NCBI GenBank assembly: GCA_036265915.1
Contig: DATAOC010000013.1
Span: 41,153-105,152, forward strand
DNA length: 64,000 nt
Direction of reading: 5' to 3'
From: AR12 sp036265915
GTDB taxonomy: Bacteria > Methylomirabilota > Methylomirabilia > Rokubacteriales > CSP1-6
Part shown: positions 25,316 through 33,777 of the stretch, piece by piece
Layout of the letters: every line of letters begins with the position of its first letter
Position numbering within the stretch: position 1 is the first letter of the stretch
The notes under the pieces: generated by a model
Databases searched by the model: none
The model's input: the letters and a program-made list of their open reading frames with translations, nothing else
Told to the model about the DNA's origin: nothing
Position numbers and translations under genes: made by a program

Positions 25316-26671
25316 ATGGCCCAGGACCTGCGCTCCTACCTGGACGAGCTGAAGCGCCGCAAGCCCGAGGACGTCCGCATCGTCTCGCGGGAGATCGATC
25401 CGGCGTACGAGCTGACCGCGTTCGTGGTGAAGCTCGAGAAGGAGCGGCGGCAGCGGCCGGTGCTGCTCTTCGAGCACGTGAAGGGCACGACATTTCCCGT
25501 GCTGACCAATCTTCACGCAGGCCGGTCGCGGCTGGCGCTGGCGCTCGGCTGCGCGCCGGAGGCCATGCTGCGCACGTACCTGGCGGCCATGGAGCGACCG
25601 CTGCCGCCGCGCATCGTGGCCACCGGCCCCGTGAAGGACGTCGTGCTCCGCGGCGCGGACGTCGACCTCTACGCGCTGCCGCAGATCATCCACCACGAGG
25701 GGGACGCCGGGCCGTACATCACCGCGGCCATCTCCTTCGCGCGCGATCCCGCCTCCGACACGTGGAACTGCGCGTACAACCGGCTGATGATCCAGGGCCG
25801 CGACACGACGTCCATCCACCTCACGCTCGGCAAGCATCTGTGGGAATTCCAGCAGATCGCCGAGCAGCGCGGCGAGCCGCTCGCGCTGGCGCTCGTGATC
25901 GGCGTCCATCCCGCCATCGCCCTCGGCGCGCTCGCCATCGGCTCGATCGACGAGGACGAGCGCGCGATCATGGGCGCGCTTCTCGGCGAGCCTCTGGAGC
26001 TGGTGAAGTGCGAGACGTCGGACGTTCTCGTGCCCGCGCATGCCGAGCTGGTGCTCGAGTGCGAGATCCTGCCGGGCAAGCGCACGGCGGAGGGGCCGTT
26101 CGGTGAGTTCACCGGCTACAGCCTCGGCGAGCGCCAGCGCGAGGTCGTCAAGGTGCGCGCCATCACCCACCGGCGCGATGCGATGTTCCAGGACATCACG
26201 GTCGCGCACCTGGATCACATGCTGCTGTCGACCATCCCGATGGAGGCCAACCTCCACCGGGCGGTGCGCGCCATGGTGCCCTCCGTGCGCGCCGTACGCG
26301 TGCCGGCGCCGTTCACGTGCTACGTGTCCATCGAGCAGCGGCTGACCGGCCAGGCGAAGAACGCCATCATGGCCGTCTTCGGCGCCGATCTCTACATGAA
26401 GCGCGTGGTCGTGGTCGATCACGACGTCGACGTCTTCGACGATCGCCAGGTGGCCTGGGCGATCGCCACCCGCTGCCAGCCCGACCGCGACCTGACCGTC
26501 ATCACCCACGCGCGCGGCTCCGACCTCGATCCGTCGTCCCGCGAGGACGGCTACACCGCCAAGTGGGGTGTCGACGCGACGGCCAAGCCCTCGCTCGCCG
26601 GCTACACCCCGCGGCATCGCGTGCCGCGTGCCGTGTGGGAGCAGCTGCGGCTGGAGGACTTCCTGCCCTGA
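25316..26671 (+). CDS. UbiD family decarboxylase
   Basis: A 451-residue prenylated-FMN-dependent (de)carboxylase. UbiD landmarks include DVVLRGADVDLYALPQIIHHEGDAGPYITAAI, the substrate region NCAYNRLMI, and the EGPFGEFTGY segment with the conserved glutamates. UbiD relatives act on aromatic or unsaturated acids. No UbiX prenyltransferase is in the window. The next gene is an acyl-CoA ligase, so decarboxylation or carboxylation and then CoA activation is plausible. GATAAT is eight bases before the ATG with no Shine-Dalgarno. Confidence 0.85.
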   Translation: MAQDLRSYLDELKRRKPEDVRIVSREIDPAYELTAFVVKLEKERRQRPVLLFEHVKGTTFPVLTNLHAGRSRLALALGCAPEAMLRTYLAAMERPLPPRIVATGPVKDVVLRGADVDLYALPQIIHHEGDAGPYITAAISFARDPASDTWNCAYNRLMIQGRDTTSIHLTLGKHLWEFQQIAEQRGEPLALALVIGVHPAIALGALAIGSIDEDERAIMGALLGEPLELVKCETSDVLVPAHAELVLECEILPGKRTAEGPFGEFTGYSLGERQREVVKVRAITHRRDAMFQDITVAHLDHMLLSTIPMEANLHRAVRAMVPSVRAVRVPAPFTCYVSIEQRLTGQAKNAIMAVFGADLYMKRVVVVDHDVDVFDDRQVAWAIATRCQPDRDLTVITHARGSDLDPSSREDGYTAKWGVDATAKPSLAGYTPRHRVPRAVWEQLRLEDFLP

Positions 26672-28062
26672 GCCTGACCGCGGCGCTCGACGCCTCGGCG
26701 CGGATGCACGCGGCGCGCCCGGCGCTCGTCTGGGACGGCGGCGCCCTGCGATACGAGGAGCTGGATGCGCGGGCGTGCGGGCTGGCCCGCACGCTCGACG
26801 CGGGCGGTGTCCGTCCCGGCGACCGCGTCGCCATCGCCATGCCGAACGGCTGGCAGCTCGCCGTCGCCCTGCTCGGTGTGCTCAAGGCTGGCGCGACGGC
26901 GGCGCCGCTCGACCCGCTGCTGAAGCCGGCGGAGCGCGCGGCGATCCTCGCGGATCTCACGCCGGCCGCGGTGCTCGAGGAATCGCCCGGCGAGGCCGCC
27001 GCGTGGACGACGCGAGCGTCGCGTGGTCCCGCGCTCGTTCTCTACACGTCGGGCTCGACCGGCCGGCCGAAGGGCGCGCTCCTGTCGCACGCGGCAACGC
27101 TCGCGGCGAACCGCTCGTGGGCCGATGACGTCATGGCTCTCCGGTCGGACGACGTCGTCCTGGCCGCCCTGCCCCTCGCCCACTCCTACGGCCTCAATGG
27201 CGCGCTCGTGGCGCCGCTGCTCGCGGGCGCCTCGGTGCGCCTCGTCGAGCGGTTTTCCGTCGACGCGGTGGCGCCGCTGCTCGCCGAGGGCGGGATCACG
27301 GTGTTCCCCGGCGTGGCGACGATGTTCCGCCGCCTGCTCGACGGTGGCCGCGTGGCCGCGGGGCCGGCGCTCCGTCTGGCGCTGTCCGGCGCCGCTCCGT
27401 GCCCGTGGGAGCTCGCGCAGGAGTGGCGCGCGCAGACCGGCGTCCGCATTCTGCGCGGCTACGGGATGACTGAGCTCTTTCGGCCGATCTCGTATCTCGC
27501 CGCGGATACCGCGGACCGTGCGGACTCGATCGGACGTGCCGTGCCCGGCGTGCAGCTTCGCGTCGTGGACGACGACGGCCGCGCCGCCGCGGCCGGGGAC
27601 GTCGGCGAGCTCCTCATCCGCTCTCCGGCCGCGATGGACGGATATCTCGACGCGCCGGACGAGACACGCGCCGTCCTCGTGGACGGCTGGTTTCACACCG
27701 GCGACCTCGCGTCGGTGACGGCCGACGGCTGGGTGACGATCGTCGGCCGCAAGCGCGAGCGGATCCTCCGTGGCGGGTACTCGGTCTTCCCATCCGAGGT
27801 CGAGGCGGTGCTGCTCGCGCACCCCGGCGTCCTGGAAGCGGCCGTGGTGGCGGTGCCGCACCCTCAGCTCGGCGAGGACGTGGCCGCCTTCGTGGCGCTC
27901 CGACCCGAGGCGCGCGCCACCGCCGACGAGCTCAGCGCATACTGTCGCGAGCGGCTCGCCGCCTTCAAGTACCCGCGCCGCGTCAGCATCGTGCCGGCGC
28001 TGCCGCGCAGCGCCACCGGCAAGGTGCTCAAGGCCGAGCTAGCTCGGTCAGGTACGCCTTGA
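26668..28062 (+). CDS. AMP-dependent acyl-CoA synthetase (possible CTG start)
   Basis: About 464 residues. The ANL-family motifs are LYTSGSTGRPKGALLSH (P-loop), GYGMTE, the hinge GWFHTGDLASVTADGWVTIVGRKRERI, and the C-terminal lysine in LPRSATGKVLKAEL. The normal N-terminus (LTAALDASARMHAARPALVW) begins before any ATG. A CTG at 26668 overlaps the UbiD stop (CTGA) and has GGAGG ten bases upstream. The first in-frame ATG, at 26704, would cut twelve family-like residues, and a GTG at 26635 lies inside ubiD. Its last 35 bp overlap the convergent M48 gene. Confidence 0.8.
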   Translation: MSLTAALDASARMHAARPALVWDGGALRYEELDARACGLARTLDAGGVRPGDRVAIAMPNGWQLAVALLGVLKAGATAAPLDPLLKPAERAAILADLTPAAVLEESPGEAAAWTTRASRGPALVLYTSGSTGRPKGALLSHAATLAANRSWADDVMALRSDDVVLAALPLAHSYGLNGALVAPLLAGASVRLVERFSVDAVAPLLAEGGITVFPGVATMFRRLLDGGRVAAGPALRLALSGAAPCPWELAQEWRAQTGVRILRGYGMTELFRPISYLAADTADRADSIGRAVPGVQLRVVDDDGRAAAAGDVGELLIRSPAAMDGYLDAPDETRAVLVDGWFHTGDLASVTADGWVTIVGRKRERILRGGYSVFPSEVEAVLLAHPGVLEAAVVAVPHPQLGEDVAAFVALRPEARATADELSAYCRERLAAFKYPRRVSIVPALPRSATGKVLKAELARSGTP

Positions 28063-29248
28063 TGCGCTCGGCGTCGGGCGCATCCGGTCGCAGCTCGAGG
28101 TAGCGCGTGAACGCCGCGCTCGCGCGCGCGTAGTCCCTGCGCTGGTAGTAGAGGAAGCCGAGCTGCCGGTGCGGCTCGGCCAGCGAGGGATCGAGCTCGG
28201 CCGCCTTGTCGTACGACGCCTCCGCCAGCGCGAGCGACTGCCGCGCGACGGCGGCGTCCCGCGCGCGCTGCGACATCAGCCGGCGAAGCTCGCCATAGTA
28301 GAGGTGGGCCATGGCGTCGCCCGGCGTGGCCGCCAGCACCCGATCCAGCTGGCGCTGGGCGATGGTGAAACGGCCGGCGCGGACGTCCTCGTTCGCGTTC
28401 TCGCGCACCAGCGGACGCATCCGCAGCTCGAAGACGTCGCTGTCGCCGACCGCCCCGCGCAGCGCGGCCGCCGCCGCCCGCCGGTCGCGCGCCAGCCGCC
28501 GCGTCGTCTGCAGGCGCTCGCTCAGGAAGCCGGGGCTGCCGAGCAGGAACGTCTCCAGCGCGCCGCGGTCGCTGGCATCCGCGCGGAGCCGCTCGAAGGC
28601 CCGCGGTGCCGCCTCGGGATCGTAGCCGGCGCGCACGAGACCGTCCACGGCGCCCGCGTCGGCCTCGCGCTCGCGCGCGCGGCCGTAGCCGTCGATGGCG
28701 GCCACCGCGGCCAGCGGCAGCCCGAGACCGACGATGGCGCTCGCCGTCGGCCCGAGCACGAGCGCCCGCGCGGCCGGCGGCAGCGCCGGCGGCCGGGTCC
28801 GGTCGCGCTCGCGCGCGAGCGCATGGCGATGGACGAGGTGCGTGAGCTCGCGCGCCAGGATGGTGGCCACCTGCGCCTCGTTCTCGAGGCGGCTCAGCAG
28901 CCCCGTGTGGACGTAGATCGTCCCGTTCGGCATGGCGAAGGCGTTGAGCGTGGGATCGCGCACGACCACGAGCGTCAGCGGCGGACCGGCGGCGCGTACG
29001 GTGTCGGGCACCACACCCGCGAGGAGGCGTGCCAGGTACTCCTCGAGCACCGGGTCGTCGTACCGCCGCGTGCGCGCGGCCAGCGCCGCCTCTTCCTTCT
29101 CGGCGGCGGTCCACAGCGCGCGCTCGTCGGCGTCAGGGGCGAACGTCACGCCGGCGGCGCCGATCGGGACGAGATCGGGGCTGGCGCACGCCGGGCCCAG
29201 CAGCGTCACGATCATCAGCGCGACGATCGGGACGCGGACCCGTGTCAC
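28028..29248 (-). CDS. M48-like lipoprotein with TPR, degenerate zinc motif
   Basis: A 406-residue lipoprotein (lipobox LGPAC, Cys21). An M48 metallopeptidase-like domain is followed by C-terminal tetratricopeptide repeats (LAEPHRQLGFLYYQRRDYARASAAFTRYLELRPD). The zinc motif reads RELTH at about residues 133-137: the first histidine of HExxH is arginine, from a CGC codon. The downstream EREAD glutamate region is intact. It may be a non-catalytic chaperone-like relative of BepA/LoiP. GTG 29248 starts two bases after the upstream stop. It overlaps the convergent ligase gene by 35 bp. Confidence 0.75.
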   Translation of the reverse strand: MTRVRVPIVALMIVTLLGPACASPDLVPIGAAGVTFAPDADERALWTAAEKEEAALAARTRRYDDPVLEEYLARLLAGVVPDTVRAAGPPLTLVVVRDPTLNAFAMPNGTIYVHTGLLSRLENEAQVATILARELTHLVHRHALARERDRTRPPALPPAARALVLGPTASAIVGLGLPLAAVAAIDGYGRAREREADAGAVDGLVRAGYDPEAAPRAFERLRADASDRGALETFLLGSPGFLSERLQTTRRLARDRRAAAAALRGAVGDSDVFELRMRPLVRENANEDVRAGRFTIAQRQLDRVLAATPGDAMAHLYYGELRRLMSQRARDAAVARQSLALAEASYDKAAELDPSLAEPHRQLGFLYYQRRDYARASAAFTRYLELRPDAPDAERIKAYLTELARP

Positions 29249-29250
29249 GC

Positions 29251-30072
29251 TCAGTTCAGCGAGCCGATCTTCTGACGGACCTTCCGCAGCTCGTCGCGAA
29301 AGGCGTCGGCGTCGGCGGCGTGCGGAAACCGCGTGAGATAGCGCTCCCACGCCGCCGCTCCCTGGTGGAGCCGCTGCATGCGCACGAGTACCGTGCCGCG
29401 ATCGCGAAGATGCACCGGCGAGTCCGTCTCCAGCACGAGCAGGCGGTCGACGACGGCGAGCGCCCGCGGCCAGTCCTCGGCCCGGGCGTAGATGCCCTTG
29501 AGGTTCCGCAGCATGCGGACGAGGATCTGTCGCTTGCCGCACGGGGCCCAGTGCGCGTCGGCGAGCTTCACGGGGCGCCCGACCGCCTTCGAGGCGACTT
29601 CCTCCGCCTGCGCGGGCGTGAGCACGGCGCCGCCGTTGAACGGGTCGAGAAAGATCCGGCGACCACCGAGTCCGGCGCTCACGATGAAATGCCCGGGCAG
29701 GCTCACCCCCTCGACGTCGACGCCGACGCGCCGGCCGATCTCCATGGTGAGCACCGACAGCGTGATCGGGATGCCGAGCTTGCGATCGAGCACGTCGTTC
29801 AGGCACGAGTTGCGGGGGTCGTAGTACTCCGCCGCGTTGCCGCGAAAGCCTTCCTCCTCGAACAGGAAGGCGAGCAGCCGCTCCAGCCTCACCTGCTCGT
29901 CGGAGGCCGACGCCGCTCCCGAGCGCTCGGCGAGGCCGTCGAGCCGCGCCAGCTCTCGCTCGACGCCGAGCTCGGGATGCTCGATGCGCGCGATGGCGAG
30001 CGCGGCGCGCGCGAGATCCAGCCGGTCGCCGTCCTCGAGAGCCAGGCGCTCAAAACTCCTCAGGTCGTCCAT
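29251..30072 (-). CDS. SirB1/transglutaminase-like TPR protein
   Basis: A 273-residue protein of the SirB1 family (transglutaminase-like core plus TPR). Typical segments are AEYYDPRNSCLNDVLDRKLGIPITLSVLTMEIGRRVG, GVSLPGHFIV and FLDPFNGG. The conserved cysteine and histidine are kept, but the family has no proven enzyme activity. It overlaps the ferritin-like gene's stop by one base and sits in one minus-strand operon from def to the M48-like gene. Confidence 0.8.
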   Translation of the reverse strand: MDDLRSFERLALEDGDRLDLARAALAIARIEHPELGVERELARLDGLAERSGAASASDEQVRLERLLAFLFEEEGFRGNAAEYYDPRNSCLNDVLDRKLGIPITLSVLTMEIGRRVGVDVEGVSLPGHFIVSAGLGGRRIFLDPFNGGAVLTPAQAEEVASKAVGRPVKLADAHWAPCGKRQILVRMLRNLKGIYARAEDWPRALAVVDRLLVLETDSPVHLRDRGTVLVRMQRLHQGAAAWERYLTRFPHAADADAFRDELRKVRQKIGSLN

Positions 30073-30731
30073 CAGCAGCCGGGCGCGTGGTGGATGCCGC
30101 CGGTCGCGAGCGCCTTCTTCTGCAGCTCGTCCGCGAGCGCCAGCGTCTTGCGCGCCGCGCGGGCGGCGGCCTCTTGCGCGTCCTCGGAGACGGCCAGCCG
30201 CATCAGGAGCGTGCGACCGAGCTCGTGGTGGTAACGCTCGTCGGGCTCGATCACGTCGCGGTAGAGGGCCGCCGTCTCCCGGTCTCCCACGCGCTCGCAG
30301 AACTCGATGAACTGGCGGTTCTTGACGACGGCGATCGCCTCGCGCGTGAACTGCCCGGCGGCCACCCGCTCGACCGTCGTCGTGAGCGAGTCGAGGTACT
30401 TGAAGAGCGGGCCGTAGCCGTCGGCCGCGGGGTCGATGCCGTCGGCGTCGAAGCCGAGATGCTTGAGCCGGTCGGCGATCATGCGGTAGTGCTTGGCCTC
30501 GTCCCCCACCTGCCGGGCGAGCGCCAGCTTGACGCGGACGTCGTCGGTGGCGACGAGCCAGCGCGCGGCGATCTCCGTGGCCTCGAGCTCGTTGCGCAGC
30601 GCCACCCGCAGCAGGTTGGGAACGTTGAGCGCCCCGCGGACCTCGGCCGTCAGCGTCGCATCCGGCTCCAGCCCGCGCAGCGCCACCTGATTCTCGGCCT
30701 CGAGCCGCGCCACGAAGTCCGCCGCCGTCAG
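30072..30731 (-). CDS. Ferritin-like di-iron domain protein (possible CTG start)
   Basis: A 219-residue all-helical protein with ferritin-like metal motifs: NELEATEIAA, GDEAKHYRMI (ExxH), FIEFCERV and DERYHHELG. This suggests a carboxylate-bridged di-iron oxygenase or ferritin-like fold; the substrate is unknown. The best start is a CTG at 30731 overlapping the upstream stop (CTGA), giving LTAADFVARLEAENQV. The nearest standard start is GTG at 30713, seven codons in. Confidence 0.65.
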   Translation of the reverse strand: MTAADFVARLEAENQVALRGLEPDATLTAEVRGALNVPNLLRVALRNELEATEIAARWLVATDDVRVKLALARQVGDEAKHYRMIADRLKHLGFDADGIDPAADGYGPLFKYLDSLTTTVERVAAGQFTREAIAVVKNRQFIEFCERVGDRETAALYRDVIEPDERYHHELGRTLLMRLAVSEDAQEAAARAARKTLALADELQKKALATGGIHHAPGC

Positions 30732-31189
30732 CGCCCGACTCCCTCGCGCAGCAGCACGGGCAGCTCCTGCGTCAGCGTCTCCTTCGTCACCACGCGTGCG
30801 CAGCGCGCGTGCCAGGGCTGCGTCTGCTTCGCGAGCGCGTGGGTGGTGAAGCCGAGCGCGGCCGGCCGCTGTGAGGCATCGACCCGATCGAGCGCACCGA
30901 ACACGGCATCGAAGTCGAAGCGCCCGGTGAGGTCGAGGAGAACGAACCTGGCGCCGCCCGCCATCGCACCCGTGAGCTCCTCCGCGGATCGCACGAACGT
31001 CAGCGGAACGCCGACGACGCGAGCCGTCTCGCGGATCCGGGCGACGAAGAACAGGTCGCTGACCAGCGCGAGCACGGGAGTCGCGGCGGCGGAGCCACGA
31101 GCGCCGGCGGGCTCGCCCGCGGAACCGGTTGCCTCGGCGGTGCGGCGGGTGAGCCCGGCGGGCCTCGCGGCCCCGCCGCCGCCCGTCAT
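30728..31189 (-). CDS. Degenerate receiver-domain protein
   Basis: About 153 residues. The C-terminal 115 resemble a CheY-like receiver fold (TPVLALVSDLFFVARIRETAR, FVLLDLTG, AALGFTTHALA) but lack the acidic pair and lysine needed for phosphorylation. The first 40 residues are low-complexity and are encoded by palindromic element copy B. ATG 31189 has GGATGAG upstream; a GTG at 31216 inside def is an alternative. The role is unknown, possibly a phosphorylation-independent adaptor. Confidence 0.6.
   Translation of the reverse strand: MTGGGGAARPAGLTRRTAEATGSAGEPAGARGSAAATPVLALVSDLFFVARIRETARVVGVPLTFVRSAEELTGAMAGGARFVLLDLTGRFDFDAVFGALDRVDASQRPAALGFTTHALAKQTQPWHARCARVVTKETLTQELPVLLREGVGR
31101..31170. 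repeat. Palindromic element, copy B
   Basis: The core at 31114-31155 matches copy A (9754-9794) at about 38 of 42 aligned positions, including the run TTGCCTCGGCGGTGC, and keeps the inner pairing CCCGC/GCGGG. The outer arms are different in sequence and imperfect (AGCCC with GGGCT). It lies at the 5' end of the minus-strand receiver-like gene, as copy A does for DUF4197. Confidence 0.8.
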
Positions 31190-31199
31190 CTCATCCGAG

Positions 31200-31745
31200 C
31201 TAGTCACCTTGCTCACGGACGCCGAGCCAGTAGCGATTCCACTCGGCGATGTGCGACAGCGTCCGCGGATCCGCGCGATCGACGTAGACGATGCCGTTCA
31301 GATGGTCGGTCTCATGCTGGATGACGCGCGCGAAGAAGTCCTTGGCCACGACATCGACGCGCGTGCCCTCCCGATCGAGACACTCGAGCCGCACCGAGGT
31401 GTGCCGCGACACCACGCCGCGCATGTCGGGCACCGACAGGCAGCCCTCCCAGCCGTCTTCCTTCTCGTCCCCGAGCGGAGTGACGACCGGATTGATGAGA
31501 ACGGTCAGCGGGATCTCGGGAGCCTCGGGGTAGCGGGGGTTCTTCTGCACCTCGATGACGGCGACTTGCACGAGCGCGTGAACCTGGTTGGCGGCGAGCC
31601 CGGCGCCGTCGTACTCGTGCATCGTCTCGACCATGTCGTCGATGAAGCGCTGGAACTCCGGCGACTGGATCTGCTCGGACGGAACGGGTCTGGCGGGCTC
31701 GCGGAGCACCGGATGGCCGAGACGCGCGACCTTCAAAATCGCCAT
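31200..31745 (-). CDS. def: Peptide deformylase
   Basis: A 181-residue metal hydrolase that removes the N-formyl group from new proteins. All three motifs are present: GAGLAANQV, EGCLSVP and HETDHLNG. MAILKVARLGHPVLREPA is the usual N-terminus, so the start is 31745. TACACT is ten bases before it, with no Shine-Dalgarno. First gene of the def-receiver-ferritin-SirB1-M48 unit. Confidence 0.95.
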   Translation of the reverse strand: MAILKVARLGHPVLREPARPVPSEQIQSPEFQRFIDDMVETMHEYDGAGLAANQVHALVQVAVIEVQKNPRYPEAPEIPLTVLINPVVTPLGDEKEDGWEGCLSVPDMRGVVSRHTSVRLECLDREGTRVDVVAKDFFARVIQHETDHLNGIVYVDRADPRTLSHIAEWNRYWLGVREQGD

Positions 31746-31909
31746 GTCGCCGAAAAGTGTAACACGCGGCCGCAGCACGGCCGGCGCAGTGGGGCGCGCT
31801 CATGAAGCGGCGATCGCGCGAATAAACCGTGAACCGGAGAGCGTGAGCACGCGGAAGCGTGACGGCGCCGGGGCACAGGCCGGCGTCGCCACGCTCCGCC
31901 GGGAGCGGT

Positions 31910-32119
31910 CTAGCGCTTCTGACCGCCCTCGTGCTGCTGGCCGCCCTGCTGCGGCGGCTGCTGGGGCTGCTGGGGTTGCTGCGGCCGCTGCGGCTGGCCG
32001 GCCGGCTGCTGGCCCGGCTGGCCCTGCGGACGCGGCTGCTGCGCGTCCTTATCGAGCTGAACAGGCTGCCCGCTCTGGGCGTCCTTGTTGTCTTTCTGGT
32101 CGTTCATCTTGTCGGCCAT
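31910..32119 (-). CDS. Small Gln/Pro-rich disordered protein
   Basis: A 69-residue, highly hydrophilic protein. A charged head (MADKMNDQKDNKDAQ) is followed by a QP-repeat tail: 23 of the 69 residues are Gln and 11 are Pro. It has a very good ribosome-binding site (AAGGAGG, eight bases before ATG 32119), so it is probably real and well translated. No family is recognised. The 164 bp between it and def hold no gene that I can see. Confidence 0.6.
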   Translation of the reverse strand: MADKMNDQKDNKDAQSGQPVQLDKDAQQPRPQGQPGQQPAGQPQRPQQPQQPQQPPQQGGQQHEGGQKR

Positions 32120-32179
32120 GGAAGGCCCTCCTTGCCTGGTGTCAGAGCAAGGGGTGTACCACTGACGCGGATGTAGAGA

Positions 32180-33108
<929 letters not shown>

Positions 33109-33112
<4 letters not shown>

Positions 33113-33777
33113 CGCCGGCGCGCCTGCGCCACGAGGTGGCTGCGCGTGAGGGTGCGGCCGCCATCCTCGAGGAACTTGATGTAGCGGAACCAGCGGCCGT
33201 CCGTCTTCCAGCGCTCGGCGAGACCGATGGCCGCCGCCAGCCCCTGCTCCACGGAGTCGAACGTCTGCACCTCTCGTTCGACGTCGAGGTGCTCGACGGT
33301 GAAGCCGTGCGCTTCCAGCTGCCGGCGCGCCTCGTCCGTGTCGTACGCGAAGCGCGAGCGACGACCGGTCTCGCGCCACTGGTCGGCATGAAGTGCGGCG
33401 AAGATCAGCCGGTCCCCGGCGGCGAGCGAGCGACTGGTAGCGGCGATGATCGCCTCGGACATGCAGAGATGGGCCACCACGCGCGTGGGACGATCGACGA
33501 CGCTGCCGAGCCGGAGATAGTCGGCGCGCGCCTCGACGTCCGCCTCGACGAACTCGAGGTTGGTGAGCCGGGCGTCGCGCGCGCGCCGACGCCCCTCCTC
33601 CAGCGCGCCGGTGTCGCGGTCGACGCCGACGACGTGGCGGCAGCCGGGTGCCAGCGCGAGCGCGACACGCCCGCTCCCGGTGCCGACGTCCACCACGTCC
33701 GCGCCGGCCAGCCGGTCGGCGGTCACCAGACTCCAGAACGCCGGACCGACGCCCGGCGGCGCCGCGGCTGCGATCAC
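33109..33777 (-). CDS. Class I SAM-dependent methyltransferase
   Basis: A 222-residue Rossmann-fold methyltransferase. Motif I is VVDVGTGSGRVAL, with the acidic VVGVDRD after it. The target is unknown. GTG 33777 overlaps the ilvD stop (GTGA) and its stop overlaps the queG ATG, so it is locked between the two translationally. Pairing with queG hints at tRNA or cofactor work but does not prove it. Confidence 0.7.

Noticed and set aside
29249..29806. 186-residue N-terminal extension of the M48-like lipoprotein
   Set aside because: It is Arg/Ala-rich shadow translation of the SirB1-type gene. The lipoprotein signal begins at 29248.
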